Assembly (NCBI RefSeq): GCF_001641335.1
Contig: NZ_LVEM01000002.1
Span: 785,663-849,662 of the forward strand
Length of the DNA: 64,000 nt
Origin: Bradyrhizobium stylosanthis
GTDB taxonomy: Bacteria > Pseudomonadota > Alphaproteobacteria > Rhizobiales > Xanthobacteraceae
Direction: 5' to 3'
This document shows, in pieces, positions 27,419 through 35,885 of the stretch; positions within the stretch are counted from its first letter, which is position 1, and every line of letters begins with the position of its first letter. The notes under the pieces are model-generated. The model was not told the origin of the DNA. It did not search any database and saw nothing but the letters and a program-made list of their open reading frames with translations. The translations under genes were made by a program, and so were the position numbers.

Positions 27419-27553
27419 TGTCGTTTCCTCTTTGTTTTCAAGCACCGTCGTCGCGGCGACTATAGCGGAATGTGTCAACGGAAGTGGTTGAATTCCGCAG
27501 GTGCTTGGCCCAGAGTCATCGGCAACAAGTCTTTTTGATTGATGGAAACGACC

Positions 27554-28753
27554 ATGAGCGACACTGAGACCGCCGAGCTCGAGACATTCCGCAACGAGAC
27601 GCGCGTCTGGCTGGAAGCCAATTGCCCGCCGGAGATGCGCAAGCCCGCGACGTCGGACGGCGACGTGTTCTGGGGCGGGCGCAACGCAAAATTCTCGTCC
27701 GAGCCGCAGCGCATCTGGTTCGAGCGCATGCGCGACAAGGGCTGGACCGTGCCGGACTGGCCGAAAGAATATGGCGGCGGTGGCCTCAGCGCCGCCGAGC
27801 ACAAGGTGCTGCGCGCCGAGATGGCCAGGATGGGCGCGCGCCCGCCGTTGTCGAGCTTCGGCATCTGGATGCTCGGGCCGGCTTTGCTCAAATACGGCAA
27901 CGAGGCGCAGAAGAAGGAGCACCTGCCGAAGATCGCCGCGGGCTTGATCCGCTGGTGCCAGGGCTACTCCGAGCCGAACGCCGGCTCCGATCTCGCTTCG
28001 CTCCAGACCCGCGCCGAGAGTGATGGCGATGATTTCGTCATCACGGGTTCGAAGATCTGGACCTCCTACGCCAATTACGCCGACTGGATCTTCTGCCTGG
28101 TTCGTACCGATCCCGCGGCCAAGAAGCACGACGGCATCAGCTTCATCCTGTTCGACATGACCTCGAAGGGCGTGACGACCAAGCCGATCCTGCTGATCTC
28201 CGGCTATTCGCCGTTCTGCGAGACCTTCTTCGACGGCGTCCGCGTGCCGAAATCGCACGTGGTCGGCACCGTCAACCGCGGCTGGGACGTCGCAAAATAT
28301 CTGCTCCAGCACGAGCGTGCGATGATCTCAGGCATGGGCGAGCGCGGCGTCGGCCGTCCGCTCGGCCAGATCGCGGCGGATTCCGTCGGCAGCGATGCGC
28401 AAGGCAAGCTGGATGATTCGATGCTGCGCGGCCGGATCGCGACGTTCGACGTGGACGAGGCCGCGCTTGCGGCCTGCGCCGAACGCGCGGTCGATCTCGC
28501 CAAGGCCGGGCAGGCGCATCCGGCGTTCTCCTCGGCGATGAAATATTACGGCACCGAGCTCAACAAGCGCCGCTACGAGATCCTGATGTCGGCCGGCGGC
28601 GTCGATGCGCTGGAATGGGAAAGCGAGCGCTCGAAGCAGGGCGCCCGTCCGCGCGCCTGGCTGCGAACCAAGGCCAACTCGATCGAAGGCGGCACCACCG
28701 AGGTCATGCTCGGCATCGTCGCCAAGCGCATCCTGGATCTGCCGGGGGCCTAA
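27554..28753 (+). CDS. Acyl-CoA dehydrogenase family protein, larger subunit of a pair
   Basis: The 399-aa flavoprotein has an N-terminal helical domain, then QGYSEPNAGSDLASLQTRA and GSKIWTSYANYADW (flavin and substrate binding), and a C-terminal helical domain with KANSIEGGTTEVMLGIVAKR, where the Glu lies in the usual C-terminal region. The start at 27554 follows GGAAACGACC; ATG and TTG codons 12-15 bp upstream are less likely. It is followed by a second dehydrogenase gene after a 140-bp gap with a repeat. Such large/small pairs often form one heteromeric dehydrogenase (as in pimeloyl-CoA or steroid side-chain oxidation). The acyl substrate is not known. Confidence 0.9.
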   Translation: MSDTETAELETFRNETRVWLEANCPPEMRKPATSDGDVFWGGRNAKFSSEPQRIWFERMRDKGWTVPDWPKEYGGGGLSAAEHKVLRAEMARMGARPPLSSFGIWMLGPALLKYGNEAQKKEHLPKIAAGLIRWCQGYSEPNAGSDLASLQTRAESDGDDFVITGSKIWTSYANYADWIFCLVRTDPAAKKHDGISFILFDMTSKGVTTKPILLISGYSPFCETFFDGVRVPKSHVVGTVNRGWDVAKYLLQHERAMISGMGERGVGRPLGQIAADSVGSDAQGKLDDSMLRGRIATFDVDEAALAACAERAVDLAKAGQAHPAFSSAMKYYGTELNKRRYEILMSAGGVDALEWESERSKQGARPRAWLRTKANSIEGGTTEVMLGIVAKRILDLPGA

Positions 28754-28760
28754 GGAAGGT

Positions 28761-28850
28761 CCTCATCCTGAGGAGCGGCCGTAAGGCCGCGTCTCGAAGG
28801 ATGGCCTGCATGGTTCGAGACGGCGCTACGCGCCTCCTCACCATGAGGGT
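28761..28850. repeat. Intergenic inverted repeat, family B
   Basis: CCTCATCCTGAGGAGCGGCC...GTCTCGAAGGATGG is paired with TTCGAGACGGCGCTACGCGCC...CTCACCATGAGG. It sits between the two acyl-CoA dehydrogenase genes and could affect their relative expression. Confidence 0.85.
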
Positions 28851-28893
28851 CACCCACCGTATTCAATCGAACAGCACTTTGTTGGAGCCCGTC

Positions 28894-30033
28894 ATGGCCC
28901 TCGTCCTCACCGAAGAACAATCCATGCTCCGCGACAGCGCGCGCGGGCTGATCAGCGACAAGGCGCCGGTGTCGCATCTGCGCCATTTGCGCGACAGCAA
29001 GGATCCCACCGGCTTCTCCAAGGAGCTCTGGCACTCCTTCGCCGAGATGGGATTCGCTGGCTTGCTCGTGCCGGAAGAATTCGGCGGCTCGGGCCTCGGA
29101 TTCATGGAAGCCGGTGTCGTGATGGAGGAGATCGGCCGCACGCTGATGCCGTCGCCCTTCCTCGCCACCAGCGTGGTGGCGGCCTCCGCGCTGAACCGCG
29201 GCGGCAATGCCGCGCAGAAGTCGGAGTTCTTGCCGAAGATTTCCAACGGCTCGCTGCTGGCGACGCTGGCGATCGACGAGGGCGCAAAGCATCGCCCGCT
29301 GCAGACCAGCCTGCAGGCCGTGCGCGCCGGCAACGGTTTTAAACTCTCTGGCGCCAAGGCCCTGGTCGTTGATGGCCATGTCTCCGACCTCCTCATCGTC
29401 GCGGCGCGTACATCCGGCTCCGCCGGCGAACGCGAGGGCCTGACGCTGTTCCTTGTGAACCCCAAGGCCAAGGGCATCACGGTCGAGCGCACCATCATGG
29501 TGGACGCGCATAACGCGGCGCGGATCGAATTCGCCAATGTCGAGGTCAATGCCGACAGCGTGCTCGGCGAGGTCGATCAGGCAGCAAACCTGCTCGACGG
29601 CGTGCTCGACATCGGCCGCGGTGCGGTCGCCGCCGAAATGGTCGGCCTGAGCGACGAAGTCTTCAACCGCACCGTCGAGTATCTCAAGAACAGAAAGCAG
29701 TTCGGCAAGTTGATCGGCGAATTCCAGGCGCTGCAGCACCGCGCCGCCGAGCTCTATGTCGACATCGAGATCACCCGCGCCGCCACCATGAAGGCGCTGC
29801 AGGCGCTGGACACTGACGTTGCCAAGGCTGCGTCGGCCGTCGCCGTGGCCAAGGCCCGCGCCGGCACCACCGCCACCCGCGCGGTGCAGGAAGGCGTGCA
29901 GATGCACGGCGGCATGGGCATGACCGACCAGTTCGACATCGGCTTCTTCATGAAGCGCGCGCGTGTGTGCGAGGAATTGTTCGGCGATGCGAATTACCAC
30001 ACCGAGCAGCTGGCGCGGGCGCGCGGGTATTGA
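28894..30033 (+). CDS. Acyl-CoA dehydrogenase family protein, smaller subunit of a pair
   Basis: The 379-aa product starts MALVLTEEQSMLRDSARGLI after GGAG. It has GFAGLLVPEEFGGSGLGFMEAGVVMEEI in the N-domain and NRKQFGKLIGEFQALQHRAAELYVD in the C-domain. QEGVQMHGGMGMTDQFDIGFF is the nucleotide-contacting GGMGMT segment. It probably forms a complex with the product of the preceding gene. The longer in-frame sequence upstream (from 28615) overlaps the preceding gene and the repeat and is not coding. Confidence 0.9.
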   Translation: MALVLTEEQSMLRDSARGLISDKAPVSHLRHLRDSKDPTGFSKELWHSFAEMGFAGLLVPEEFGGSGLGFMEAGVVMEEIGRTLMPSPFLATSVVAASALNRGGNAAQKSEFLPKISNGSLLATLAIDEGAKHRPLQTSLQAVRAGNGFKLSGAKALVVDGHVSDLLIVAARTSGSAGEREGLTLFLVNPKAKGITVERTIMVDAHNAARIEFANVEVNADSVLGEVDQAANLLDGVLDIGRGAVAAEMVGLSDEVFNRTVEYLKNRKQFGKLIGEFQALQHRAAELYVDIEITRAATMKALQALDTDVAKAASAVAVAKARAGTTATRAVQEGVQMHGGMGMTDQFDIGFFMKRARVCEELFGDANYHTEQLARARGY

Positions 30034-30037
30034 ACTT

Positions 30038-30122
30038 GTAGCCCGGATGGAGCGCAGCGAAATCCGGGTTCGATCAGCGCGGTAAGACCGCCCCGGATTG
30101 CGCTGCGCTCCATCCGGGCTAC
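30038..30122. repeat. Intergenic inverted repeat, family E
   Basis: The left arm is GTAGCCCGGATGGAGCGCAG and the right arm CTGCGCTCCATCCGGGCTAC, matched without mismatch over 20 bases. Confidence 0.9.
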
Positions 30123-30146
30123 GGACTACGGCAGTCGTGCGTAGCC

Positions 30147-30227
30147 GTCATGGCCGGGCTTGTCCCGGCCATCCACGTTCTTGAGCGGCTCCAAAACGTG
30201 GATGCCCGGGACAAGCCCGGGCATGAC
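30147..30227. repeat. Intergenic inverted repeat, family D
   Basis: GTCATGGCCGGGCTTGTCCC...ATCCACGTT is paired with AACGTGGAT...GGGACAAGCCCGGGCATGAC. A second copy is at 32286-32368, with the variant arms exchanged. Confidence 0.9.
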
Positions 30228-30260
30228 GATGGAGAGTATGACGCGCATCGGTGTCAACAT

Positions 30261-30346
30261 CGTCATTGCGAGCGGAGCGAAGCAATCCAGACTGTCGCCG
30301 CTGACGGACTCTGGATTGCTTCGTCGCTTCGCTCCTCGCAATGACG
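30261..30346. repeat. Intergenic inverted repeat, family C
   Basis: CGTCATTGCGAGCGGAGCGA...GCAATCC is paired with GGATTGC...TCGCTCCTCGCAATGACG. A second copy is at 59486-59568. Confidence 0.9.
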
Positions 30347-30356
30347 ACGGAGAGTC

Positions 30357-31394
30357 CTACCGCATCGGCGGCGCGTACTGCACACCGCCGGCGTTCCAGA
30401 GCTGGTTCATCCCGCGCGGGATCTTCAGCTTGGACTTCTCGCCGATGTTGCGCTCGTACATCTCGCCGTAATTGCCGACGTGGCGGATGATGCGGACGAC
30501 CCAGTCCTTGGTGAGACCGAGCTGCTCGCCGTAATTGCCCTCGGTGCCGACGAGGCGCATCACTTCGGGCTTCTTCGACTTCAGGGCCTCGTCGATGTTC
30601 TCCGAGGTGACGCCGAGCTCTTCGGCGTTGATCATCGCGTAGAGCGTCCACTTCACGATCATCATCCAGTCGTCGTCGCGCTGGCGCACGACCGGCGCGA
30701 GCGGCTCCTTGGAGATCATGTCCGGCAGGATCATGTGGTCGCCGGGCTTCGACAGATTCAGCCTGAGCGCATAGAGCTGCGAGACGTCGGCGGAGAGCGT
30801 GTCGCACTTGCCGCTGTCGTAGGCCTTCACCACATCGTCGAGCTTGTCGAACTTCACCTCTTCATACTTCATGTTGTTGGCTTTGAAGTAGTCGGCGACG
30901 TTGAGCAGCGTCGTGGTGCCGGCCTGCACGCAGACCTTGCTGCCATTGAGGTCCAGCGAGGTCTCCTTGTTGCGCGAGCGCGGCAGCATGAAGCCCGCGC
31001 CGTCGTAATAGGCGACCGCCGGGAAATAGAGGTCGTAGTCGAGCTCGCGCGCCATGCTCCAGGTCGAGTTGCGCGAGAGGATGTCCACCTTGCGGCTCTG
31101 CAATTCCTTGAAGCGTTCGCCGGCATCGAGCGGCACGAACTTCGCCTTGGCCGGATCGTTGAAGATCGCCGCCGCGACCGCGCGGCAGAAATCGACGTCG
31201 AAGCCGGTCCAGTTGCCCTTGTCGTCGGGGATCGAGAAGCCCGGCAGGCCCTTGTTGACGCCGCACAAGACTTCGCCGCGACGAACCGTGCGCTTCAGGG
31301 TGCGGGTGTCGTAGAATTCGTAGATCACCGCCAGCACGCCGACCAGCACGGCGACCGCGAGCCCGATCAGCAGGCCGCCTCGAAAAGTGCGCAT
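30357..31394 (-). CDS. AapJ-like general amino-acid ABC binding protein, membrane-anchored
   Basis: The 345-aa product is of the AapJ/BztA class: RGEVLCGVNKGLPGFS, then GFDVDFCRAVAAAIF, NSTWSMARELDYDL, and GNYGEQLGLTKDWVVRIIRHVGNYGEMYERN near the C-terminus. Unlike usual AapJ, the N-terminus is a long hydrophobic helix (LLIGLAVAVLVGVLAVIY) without an AxA cleavage site, so it may stay anchored to the membrane. No permease (AapQM) or ATPase (AapP) gene is nearby, making it an orphan. Ligands of the class are polar and acidic L-amino acids. Confidence 0.9.
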   Translation of the reverse strand: MRTFRGGLLIGLAVAVLVGVLAVIYEFYDTRTLKRTVRRGEVLCGVNKGLPGFSIPDDKGNWTGFDVDFCRAVAAAIFNDPAKAKFVPLDAGERFKELQSRKVDILSRNSTWSMARELDYDLYFPAVAYYDGAGFMLPRSRNKETSLDLNGSKVCVQAGTTTLLNVADYFKANNMKYEEVKFDKLDDVVKAYDSGKCDTLSADVSQLYALRLNLSKPGDHMILPDMISKEPLAPVVRQRDDDWMMIVKWTLYAMINAEELGVTSENIDEALKSKKPEVMRLVGTEGNYGEQLGLTKDWVVRIIRHVGNYGEMYERNIGEKSKLKIPRGMNQLWNAGGVQYAPPMR

Positions 31395-31482
31395 GATGTC
31401 TCTCTCTCGAAATAATCGGGAAAAGGATGAGGGGAGGAGGGGCCGGGCATGATCGGGAAGATCATGCCCGAACCAGAGCCCT

Positions 31483-32076
31483 TCAGAGCTCGGGCTTCTG
31501 CCGGATGATGACCTTGGTCCCGACAGGGACGCGGTCGTAGAGGTCGGCGACGTCGTTGTTGACGAGACGGAAGCAGCCCGAGGACACCTTGGTCCCGATC
31601 GTGTCGGGCCGGTTGGTGCCGTGGATGCGGTAGACGGTGGTGCCGAGATACATGGCGCGGGCGCCGAGCGGATTGCCGGGGCCGCCGGCCATGAAGCGCG
31701 GCAGGTAGGGCTGGCGCTGGATCATCTCCGGCGGCGGCGTCCAGTCCGGCCATTCCTTCTTGTTGGTGATCTGCACCAGCCCCTGCCACTGGAAACCGTC
31801 GCGGCCGACGCCGATGCCGTAGCGGATCGCACGCCCGCCCGGCTGCACCAGATAGAGATGCCGTTCGGCGGTCGAGACAATGATCGTGCCCGGCGCTTCA
31901 GTGGTGCGGAAGTAGACGACCTGCTTCTGCCATTCCGGCTCGAGCTGGTACGAATCGTCGGCAACCAGGCCCGGCTCGTCGCCGCGGTCGGGCTGCTGGG
32001 CGGAGGCGTATGAGGTGGTCAGGACGAGGCTGATCGCAGCCACAAAGATCCCGGTCAGGCGACGAAAATCCGTCAT
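31483..32076 (-). CDS. L,D-transpeptidase (YkuD domain)
   Basis: The 197-aa product has a signal peptide (RRLTGIFVAAISLVLTTSYASA) and a YkuD domain from about residue 60 (GTIIVSTAERHLYLVQPGGRA). The active site IHGTN...SSGCFRLVNNDV has His152 and Cys168. These enzymes make 3-3 crosslinks in peptidoglycan or anchor lipoproteins or proteins to it. GGGGAGAG precedes the start. It lies 88 bp upstream of the AapJ-like gene on the same strand. Confidence 0.93.
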   Translation of the reverse strand: MTDFRRLTGIFVAAISLVLTTSYASAQQPDRGDEPGLVADDSYQLEPEWQKQVVYFRTTEAPGTIIVSTAERHLYLVQPGGRAIRYGIGVGRDGFQWQGLVQITNKKEWPDWTPPPEMIQRQPYLPRFMAGGPGNPLGARAMYLGTTVYRIHGTNRPDTIGTKVSSGCFRLVNNDVADLYDRVPVGTKVIIRQKPEL

Positions 32077-32406
32077 TTCAAGCTCTCCCCGCTGCCACAG
32101 CGCAAATCATTCGGAACCATCAAATCTCAGGGGCATGTTCATGGCAAGTTGATGGCGCGCCCGGCTGGTATGTCACGAGAATGCCTATGGTTTTTTGACG
32201 AGACCGGGCAATGCCACAAACAGGGGATGGCGCGAAAAGCAGTGTCAGTGACACCTCTCTGGGCGGAGCAGCCGAAATTGACGTCGTCATGCCCGGGCTT
32301 GTCCCGGGCATCCACGTTCTTCGTAAGGCGTGGCAGACGTGGATGGCCGGGACAAGCCCGGCCATGACGATGCGGAAGCTTTGGCGTCCTGATCACCCGC
32401 GCGATG
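32077..32406. other. Gene-free gap of 330 bp
   Basis: The part next to the L,D-transpeptidase start (32077-32280) is unique, AT-richer sequence and probably holds its promoter; no exact -35/-10 pair is claimed. The rest is a family D element and a short tail to the next gene's stop. Confidence 0.6.
32286..32368. repeat. Intergenic inverted repeat, family D
   Basis: The left arm is GTCATGCCCGGGCTTGTCCC and the right arm GGGACAAGCCCGGCCATGAC, with TCCACGTT / ACGTGGA inside. Confidence 0.9.
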
Positions 32407-33381
32407 TCAGATCTTATTGCTCTCCGCCGCGATCCCGAGCCGCCGGACGATCTCGGTCCCGACGGCACGGGCCTCGATCCGCGAGCCGATGCGGGGGCTG
32501 CGAAACCGCCGGCCGGCGCGCGTCCTGATCGTGACGATGCAGTGCTCGTCCTCGGACCGGCCACGGCGGTCGACGGTGATGGTCTTCACGTCGTGCCCCT
32601 CGATATGATCGGCGCGCGGCGTGCCGTCGCCCCACAGGCGTTCGACGCGGATGTCGCCCTCGCGGATGATCCAGAAGGCGCCGGTCACGAGGTTCGCGTA
32701 GCGGTGCACGGCAAACGCGGCGAGCACGCCGAGCGGCAGCAGCAGGATGTCGACATGCGTGGGCGGCCATCCGCGCCAGAGCTTGTAGGCGTAGGGCACG
32801 GCGGACAGCGCGACGGCGATCAGCGAGACGATCCGGATGTCGCGCGTGGAAAACGCCTCCAGCGGCTCGCCGAGATGCATCTCGGGATTGCTGGCATCGA
32901 GCGGATTGACCGGCTCCTCGACATTGGGCACCTCGAACTGCGCCGCGATCCGGGCCACGGTGTCGCGGACATGGGTGACGTCGGAGATCGGCGGGGATGT
33001 CAGGCGTTCCCCCGAGGTCAGCGTGAAGACGAGCTGAAAGCGGGCCTTCACCCGCTTGCTGCCGGGAACCTGCAGCGCCGTGATGTCGTCTTTGCCGATG
33101 ATCCGCGTGCGGAGCTTGCCGAACGGGCTTTGCCGCCCGATCAGGATCTCGTTCGCCGTGATGATCCACACCACCGCCGGCGCCAGCATGATGCCGGCGA
33201 CGAACCCCGCGCCCACGAGCAGGGCGACCACGGAGATGATGATCTCCAGCGCATCGTGCGTGAACAGGCCCGGCGTGAAGCACAGCGCGACGGCGGCCGC
33301 GAAGCCGGCCATGACCAGCCGCTGCGCGATCGAGGAGCCTTCACGAAGGCGGATGTCGGTGCTGATGGTCGCGTCGTCCAT
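32407..33381 (-). CDS. Membrane protein with duplicated transmembrane-plus-PH-like module
   Basis: The 324-aa product has no recognised family. Two halves share a plan: a helical hairpin (LVMAGFAAAVALCF and IIISVVALLVGAGFVAGIML; later RIVSLIAVALSAVPYAYKL and VDILLLPLGVLAAFAVHRY), then a beta domain. In each beta domain a W-I-I segment (VVWIITANEILI; GAFWIIREGDIRV) leads to I-x-G-x-D-[IV] and then to R-[LF]-x-SP-x-I. This looks like bacterial PH-like (YdbT/DUF304-type) modules on membrane anchors, duplicated in one chain. Both loops face the cytoplasm if the hairpins are simple. The role is unknown. Confidence 0.75.
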   Translation of the reverse strand: MDDATISTDIRLREGSSIAQRLVMAGFAAAVALCFTPGLFTHDALEIIISVVALLVGAGFVAGIMLAPAVVWIITANEILIGRQSPFGKLRTRIIGKDDITALQVPGSKRVKARFQLVFTLTSGERLTSPPISDVTHVRDTVARIAAQFEVPNVEEPVNPLDASNPEMHLGEPLEAFSTRDIRIVSLIAVALSAVPYAYKLWRGWPPTHVDILLLPLGVLAAFAVHRYANLVTGAFWIIREGDIRVERLWGDGTPRADHIEGHDVKTITVDRRGRSEDEHCIVTIRTRAGRRFRSPRIGSRIEARAVGTEIVRRLGIAAESNKI

Positions 33382-33466
33382 TGCGGGCGGCTGATTTCGA
33401 TGGCGCGAAACTCCACGGACGGGTCCGTGGAGTCAAGCAACAACGCCGCGACACGGCCGTCGGCAA

Positions 33467-34057
33467 TCAGCTGCTGGCGTTCAGCAGCTTGCCCACGGTG
33501 CGGTCGATCTCGTCGTAGCGGCCCTCGCCGGCGTGCTGGAACACGATCTTGCCGTTCTGGTCGATGATGTATTGTGCCGGCCAATACTGGTTGCTGTAGG
33601 CATTCCAGGTTTTGGAGTCGTTGTCCTGCGCCACCGGATAGGTGATGCCGTGGCGCTTCAACGCCGCCTGGACATTGGACGCCGAGCGCTCGAACGGGAA
33701 TTCCGGCGTGTGTACGCCGACCACGACGAGGCCCTTGTCCTTGTATTTCGCATAGAGGTCGGTGACGTGCGGCAGCGTGTTGACGCAGTTGACGCAGCCA
33801 TAGGTCCAGAAGTCGACCAGCACGACCTTGCCGCGGAGATCGGCAAGGCTCAGCGGCTTCGAGTTGAACCAGGTGGTGATGCCGATGAAGTCGGGCGCGG
33901 TCTGCTGGCTCGCGGCGGCGACCTTCATCGGTGCTGCTGCGGGGGTGGCGACGACAGGTGTTGCGCGCGCGGCTTCGTCGCAGATGCCGGGGATGACGGC
34001 GCCGGTCACGGCCATGCCGATCAGGGCAGCGGAGACGGCGAGCAATTTGATGGTCAT
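33467..34057 (-). CDS. Exported thioredoxin-like protein (TlpA/DipZ type)
   Basis: The 196-aa product has a signal peptide (LLAVSAALIGMAVTGAVIPG) and a thioredoxin-like fold with the active site WTYGCVNC (Cys88, Cys91). GVHTPEFPFERSASNVQAALKRHGI and WNAYSNQYWPAQYIID (cis-Pro region) follow. The WTYxCxNC form is that of the C-terminal domain of DipZ. It begins 31 bp after the CcdA gene, so the pair looks like a split DipZ: CcdA passes electrons across the membrane to this periplasmic protein. Targets are unknown; SoxW-like support of the Sox proteins is possible. Confidence 0.88.
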   Translation of the reverse strand: MTIKLLAVSAALIGMAVTGAVIPGICDEAARATPVVATPAAAPMKVAAASQQTAPDFIGITTWFNSKPLSLADLRGKVVLVDFWTYGCVNCVNTLPHVTDLYAKYKDKGLVVVGVHTPEFPFERSASNVQAALKRHGITYPVAQDNDSKTWNAYSNQYWPAQYIIDQNGKIVFQHAGEGRYDEIDRTVGKLLNASS

Positions 34058-34088
34058 GGACGATTCCTCCGGTTGGGATATGCGATGA

Positions 34089-34787
34089 TCACAGGCCGAT
34101 CTGGCCGGTGGGATAGAAGCCGGTGAGCCACGCCACGATCAGCGTGTCGTATTGGAAATAGGCGGCGACGGCGAAGGCGATCACGACGATTCCAAAGCCC
34201 TGCTGCAGGCGCGGCGAGATCCGCGACAGGCTGCGCACGCGCGTGGTCGCGGCCTGTCCGCCATAGGCGATCCCGAGCATGGGGATGGCAGCGCCAATGG
34301 CGTAGGCGACCAGCAGCGTGCCGGCCCAGGCCAGGTTCTTCGAGGTCGCAACCAGCGTCAGGATCGAGCCGAGCACGGGACCGGCGCAGGGCGTCCAGAC
34401 CAGGCCGAGCGTACTGCCGAGCACGAGCCCGCCGAGCGCGCCCTCGCGCTGCGTGGCGCTGGCATTGCCGAGAGCAAGCCAGCCATTGAGCCGGATCGAC
34501 AGCCACTCGAACGGCGCCGGCCACAGCATCAACAGGCCGAAGCAGAGCAGCAGGATAGATGCCGCCTCGCGCAGCACGTTCGGATCGAAATCGAATGCCT
34601 TCGTCAGCGCGCCGAGCAGCAGCGCGACGGCGGAGAACGAAACGACGAAGCCGAGCGCGATCATCGCGGGGCGCAGCTGCGAGCTGTGCCCGATCGAAGC
34701 ACCGAGCAGGATCGGCAGCATCGGCAACGTGCAGGGGGCGGCGATGGTGAGGACACCGGCAAGGACGGCGAAGAGAAGTTCGAGCAT
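34089..34787 (-). CDS. CcdA-family transmembrane thiol reductase
   Basis: The 232-aa product has six helices. The first contains VLTIAAPCTLPMLPILLG, with the functional Cys next to Pro, and the fourth contains VWTPCAGPVLGSIL with the second Cys. CcdA/SoxV/DsbD-beta proteins carry electrons from cytoplasmic thioredoxin to periplasmic thioredoxin-like proteins, and the next gene encodes such a protein. This fits redox supply for cytochrome c maturation, Sox proteins or peroxide defence. Confidence 0.92.
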   Translation of the reverse strand: MLELLFAVLAGVLTIAAPCTLPMLPILLGASIGHSSQLRPAMIALGFVVSFSAVALLLGALTKAFDFDPNVLREAASILLLCFGLLMLWPAPFEWLSIRLNGWLALGNASATQREGALGGLVLGSTLGLVWTPCAGPVLGSILTLVATSKNLAWAGTLLVAYAIGAAIPMLGIAYGGQAATTRVRSLSRISPRLQQGFGIVVIAFAVAAYFQYDTLIVAWLTGFYPTGQIGL

Positions 34788-34930
34788 GCGGCACTCGTGA
34801 TGGAGGTCACGAGGGCAGTTCGGAGCGGGTGGGGCGGTCGTTACGGAGCGTCACGCGTTCGTGACGGGGAGGTGACGAGGGACGCACGGGGCTTTGCGAG
34901 ACATCCCGTCAGCCCCGCAGGTGATGTGCT

Positions 34931-34966
34931 TCCTCCCCCTTTGCGGGAGAGGGCAGGGGAGAGGGT
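34931..34966. repeat. Partial family G repeat
   Basis: TCCTCCCCCTTTGCGGGAGAGGG is followed by CAGGGGAGAGGGT; only one of the two hairpins of the full element is present. Confidence 0.65.
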
Positions 34967-35009
34967 AGCTCAGGACATGGCCTTAGCCATCGACCACCAG
35001 CTCCAAATA

Positions 35010-35043
35010 CAAAACGACCCGGACGGGGGCATCGTCCGGGTCG
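35010..35043 (-). terminator. Intrinsic terminator (minus strand)
   Basis: Read on the minus strand, CGACCCGGACG and CGTCCGGGTCG form a perfect 11-bp GC-rich stem with a 7-nt loop, directly followed by TTTTGTATTT. No T-run follows on the plus strand, so it acts on minus-strand transcription, coming either from the sigma-factor gene 164 bp upstream or from a transcript starting in between. Confidence 0.8.
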
Positions 35044-35206
35044 CTGGAGGTCTTGGGAGGTTTAACGAAACCGTATGTGATCTTTATAGAGGGGAAGTTT
35101 TTCCGCCTGATGTTGTCGTTTGTTTCAATTGTTTCGTGGGCGGTAACGCTTCCGTGTCCGGGACGGGGCCAAGTCAGAGGTCCTATCCCATTGAAATATC
35201 TAAATT

Positions 35207-35818
35207 TTAAGCGGCGAAACGGTCGACGCCGGCACCCTTAAGCAAATCAGCCAATTGCTTGCGGGCGTAGAACATCCGGGTCTTCACCGTGCTCTGGGGG
35301 ATGCCGATGATCTGACCGACCTCCTCCACCGACTTCTCGTGGTAGTAGACGAGGTTGATGATCTCGCGATGCGCGGGCGACAGCTTGGCGACGCAGGCGC
35401 GCAGGATGGCGCTCGTGTCGCTGCGGTCGAGCGAGGTCTCGGGCGTATCGCAATCGTCAGGAATCTGGCGCACGTCTTCCTGGTCGATGTCCTCGAAGCG
35501 GCGCTGGCGCATCGCGGTCAGCGCCTTGAAGCGGGCGATCGAGAGCAGCCAGGTCGAGACCTGCGAGCGGCCCTGGAACTGGCCGGCGGTCCGCCACACG
35601 TCGAGGAACACCTGGCTGACCAGGTCTTCCGCCGTGGTGGCGTCGCGGACGATGCGCAGGATGAAGCGGTACACCCGCACATTGTGCCGGCAATAAAGGA
35701 TGTGCATGGCCGTCCGGTTGCCGTCGGCGATGCTTTCGAGGAGCATATCGTCCGAAGTCGCCTGAGCGGCAATGATGCTCTGGCTGGCCTGGGCGTTGAT
35801 GGCGATGACGTTCCGCAT
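35207..35818 (-). CDS. ECF-type RNA polymerase sigma factor
   Basis: The 203-aa product has sigma region 2 (MHILYCRHNVRVYRFILRIV; AEDLVSQVFLDVWRTAGQF; STWLLSIARFKALTAMRQRR) and region 4 (LSPAHREIINLVYYHEKSVEEV; IIGIPQSTVKTRMFYARKQL). The first 25 residues are an extra tail. No anti-sigma factor, NepR or PhyR gene is adjacent, so the control partner is elsewhere or absent. The upstream region carries repeated CGAAAC motifs. Confidence 0.93.
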   Translation of the reverse strand: MRNVIAINAQASQSIIAAQATSDDMLLESIADGNRTAMHILYCRHNVRVYRFILRIVRDATTAEDLVSQVFLDVWRTAGQFQGRSQVSTWLLSIARFKALTAMRQRRFEDIDQEDVRQIPDDCDTPETSLDRSDTSAILRACVAKLSPAHREIINLVYYHEKSVEEVGQIIGIPQSTVKTRMFYARKQLADLLKGAGVDRFAA

Positions 35819-35885
35819 GGACTTGGCTCCCCGTAGCGCCGCAACCGAGCGGCGTTTCCTTGGACCAAAGTGTTAATCAGCCAAC

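Larger units (their letters stand above)
30034..30356. other. Gene-free gap of 323 bp filled by three different palindromic elements
   Basis: Families E, D and C lie head to tail (30038-30122, 30147-30227, 30261-30346) between convergent genes. Almost no unique sequence is left. Confidence 0.85.
34788..35206. other. Gene-free gap of 419 bp with part of a family G repeat, a terminator and a low-GC stretch
   Basis: It contains a family G fragment (34931-34966), a strong hairpin at 35015-35043 and, between 35050 and 35206, unusually AT-rich sequence for this window with TATAAA on the minus strand (35083-35088). No ORF is convincing. The AT-rich part could be the 3' tail of the sigma-factor message or a small RNA gene ending at the hairpin. 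Confidence 0.55.
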
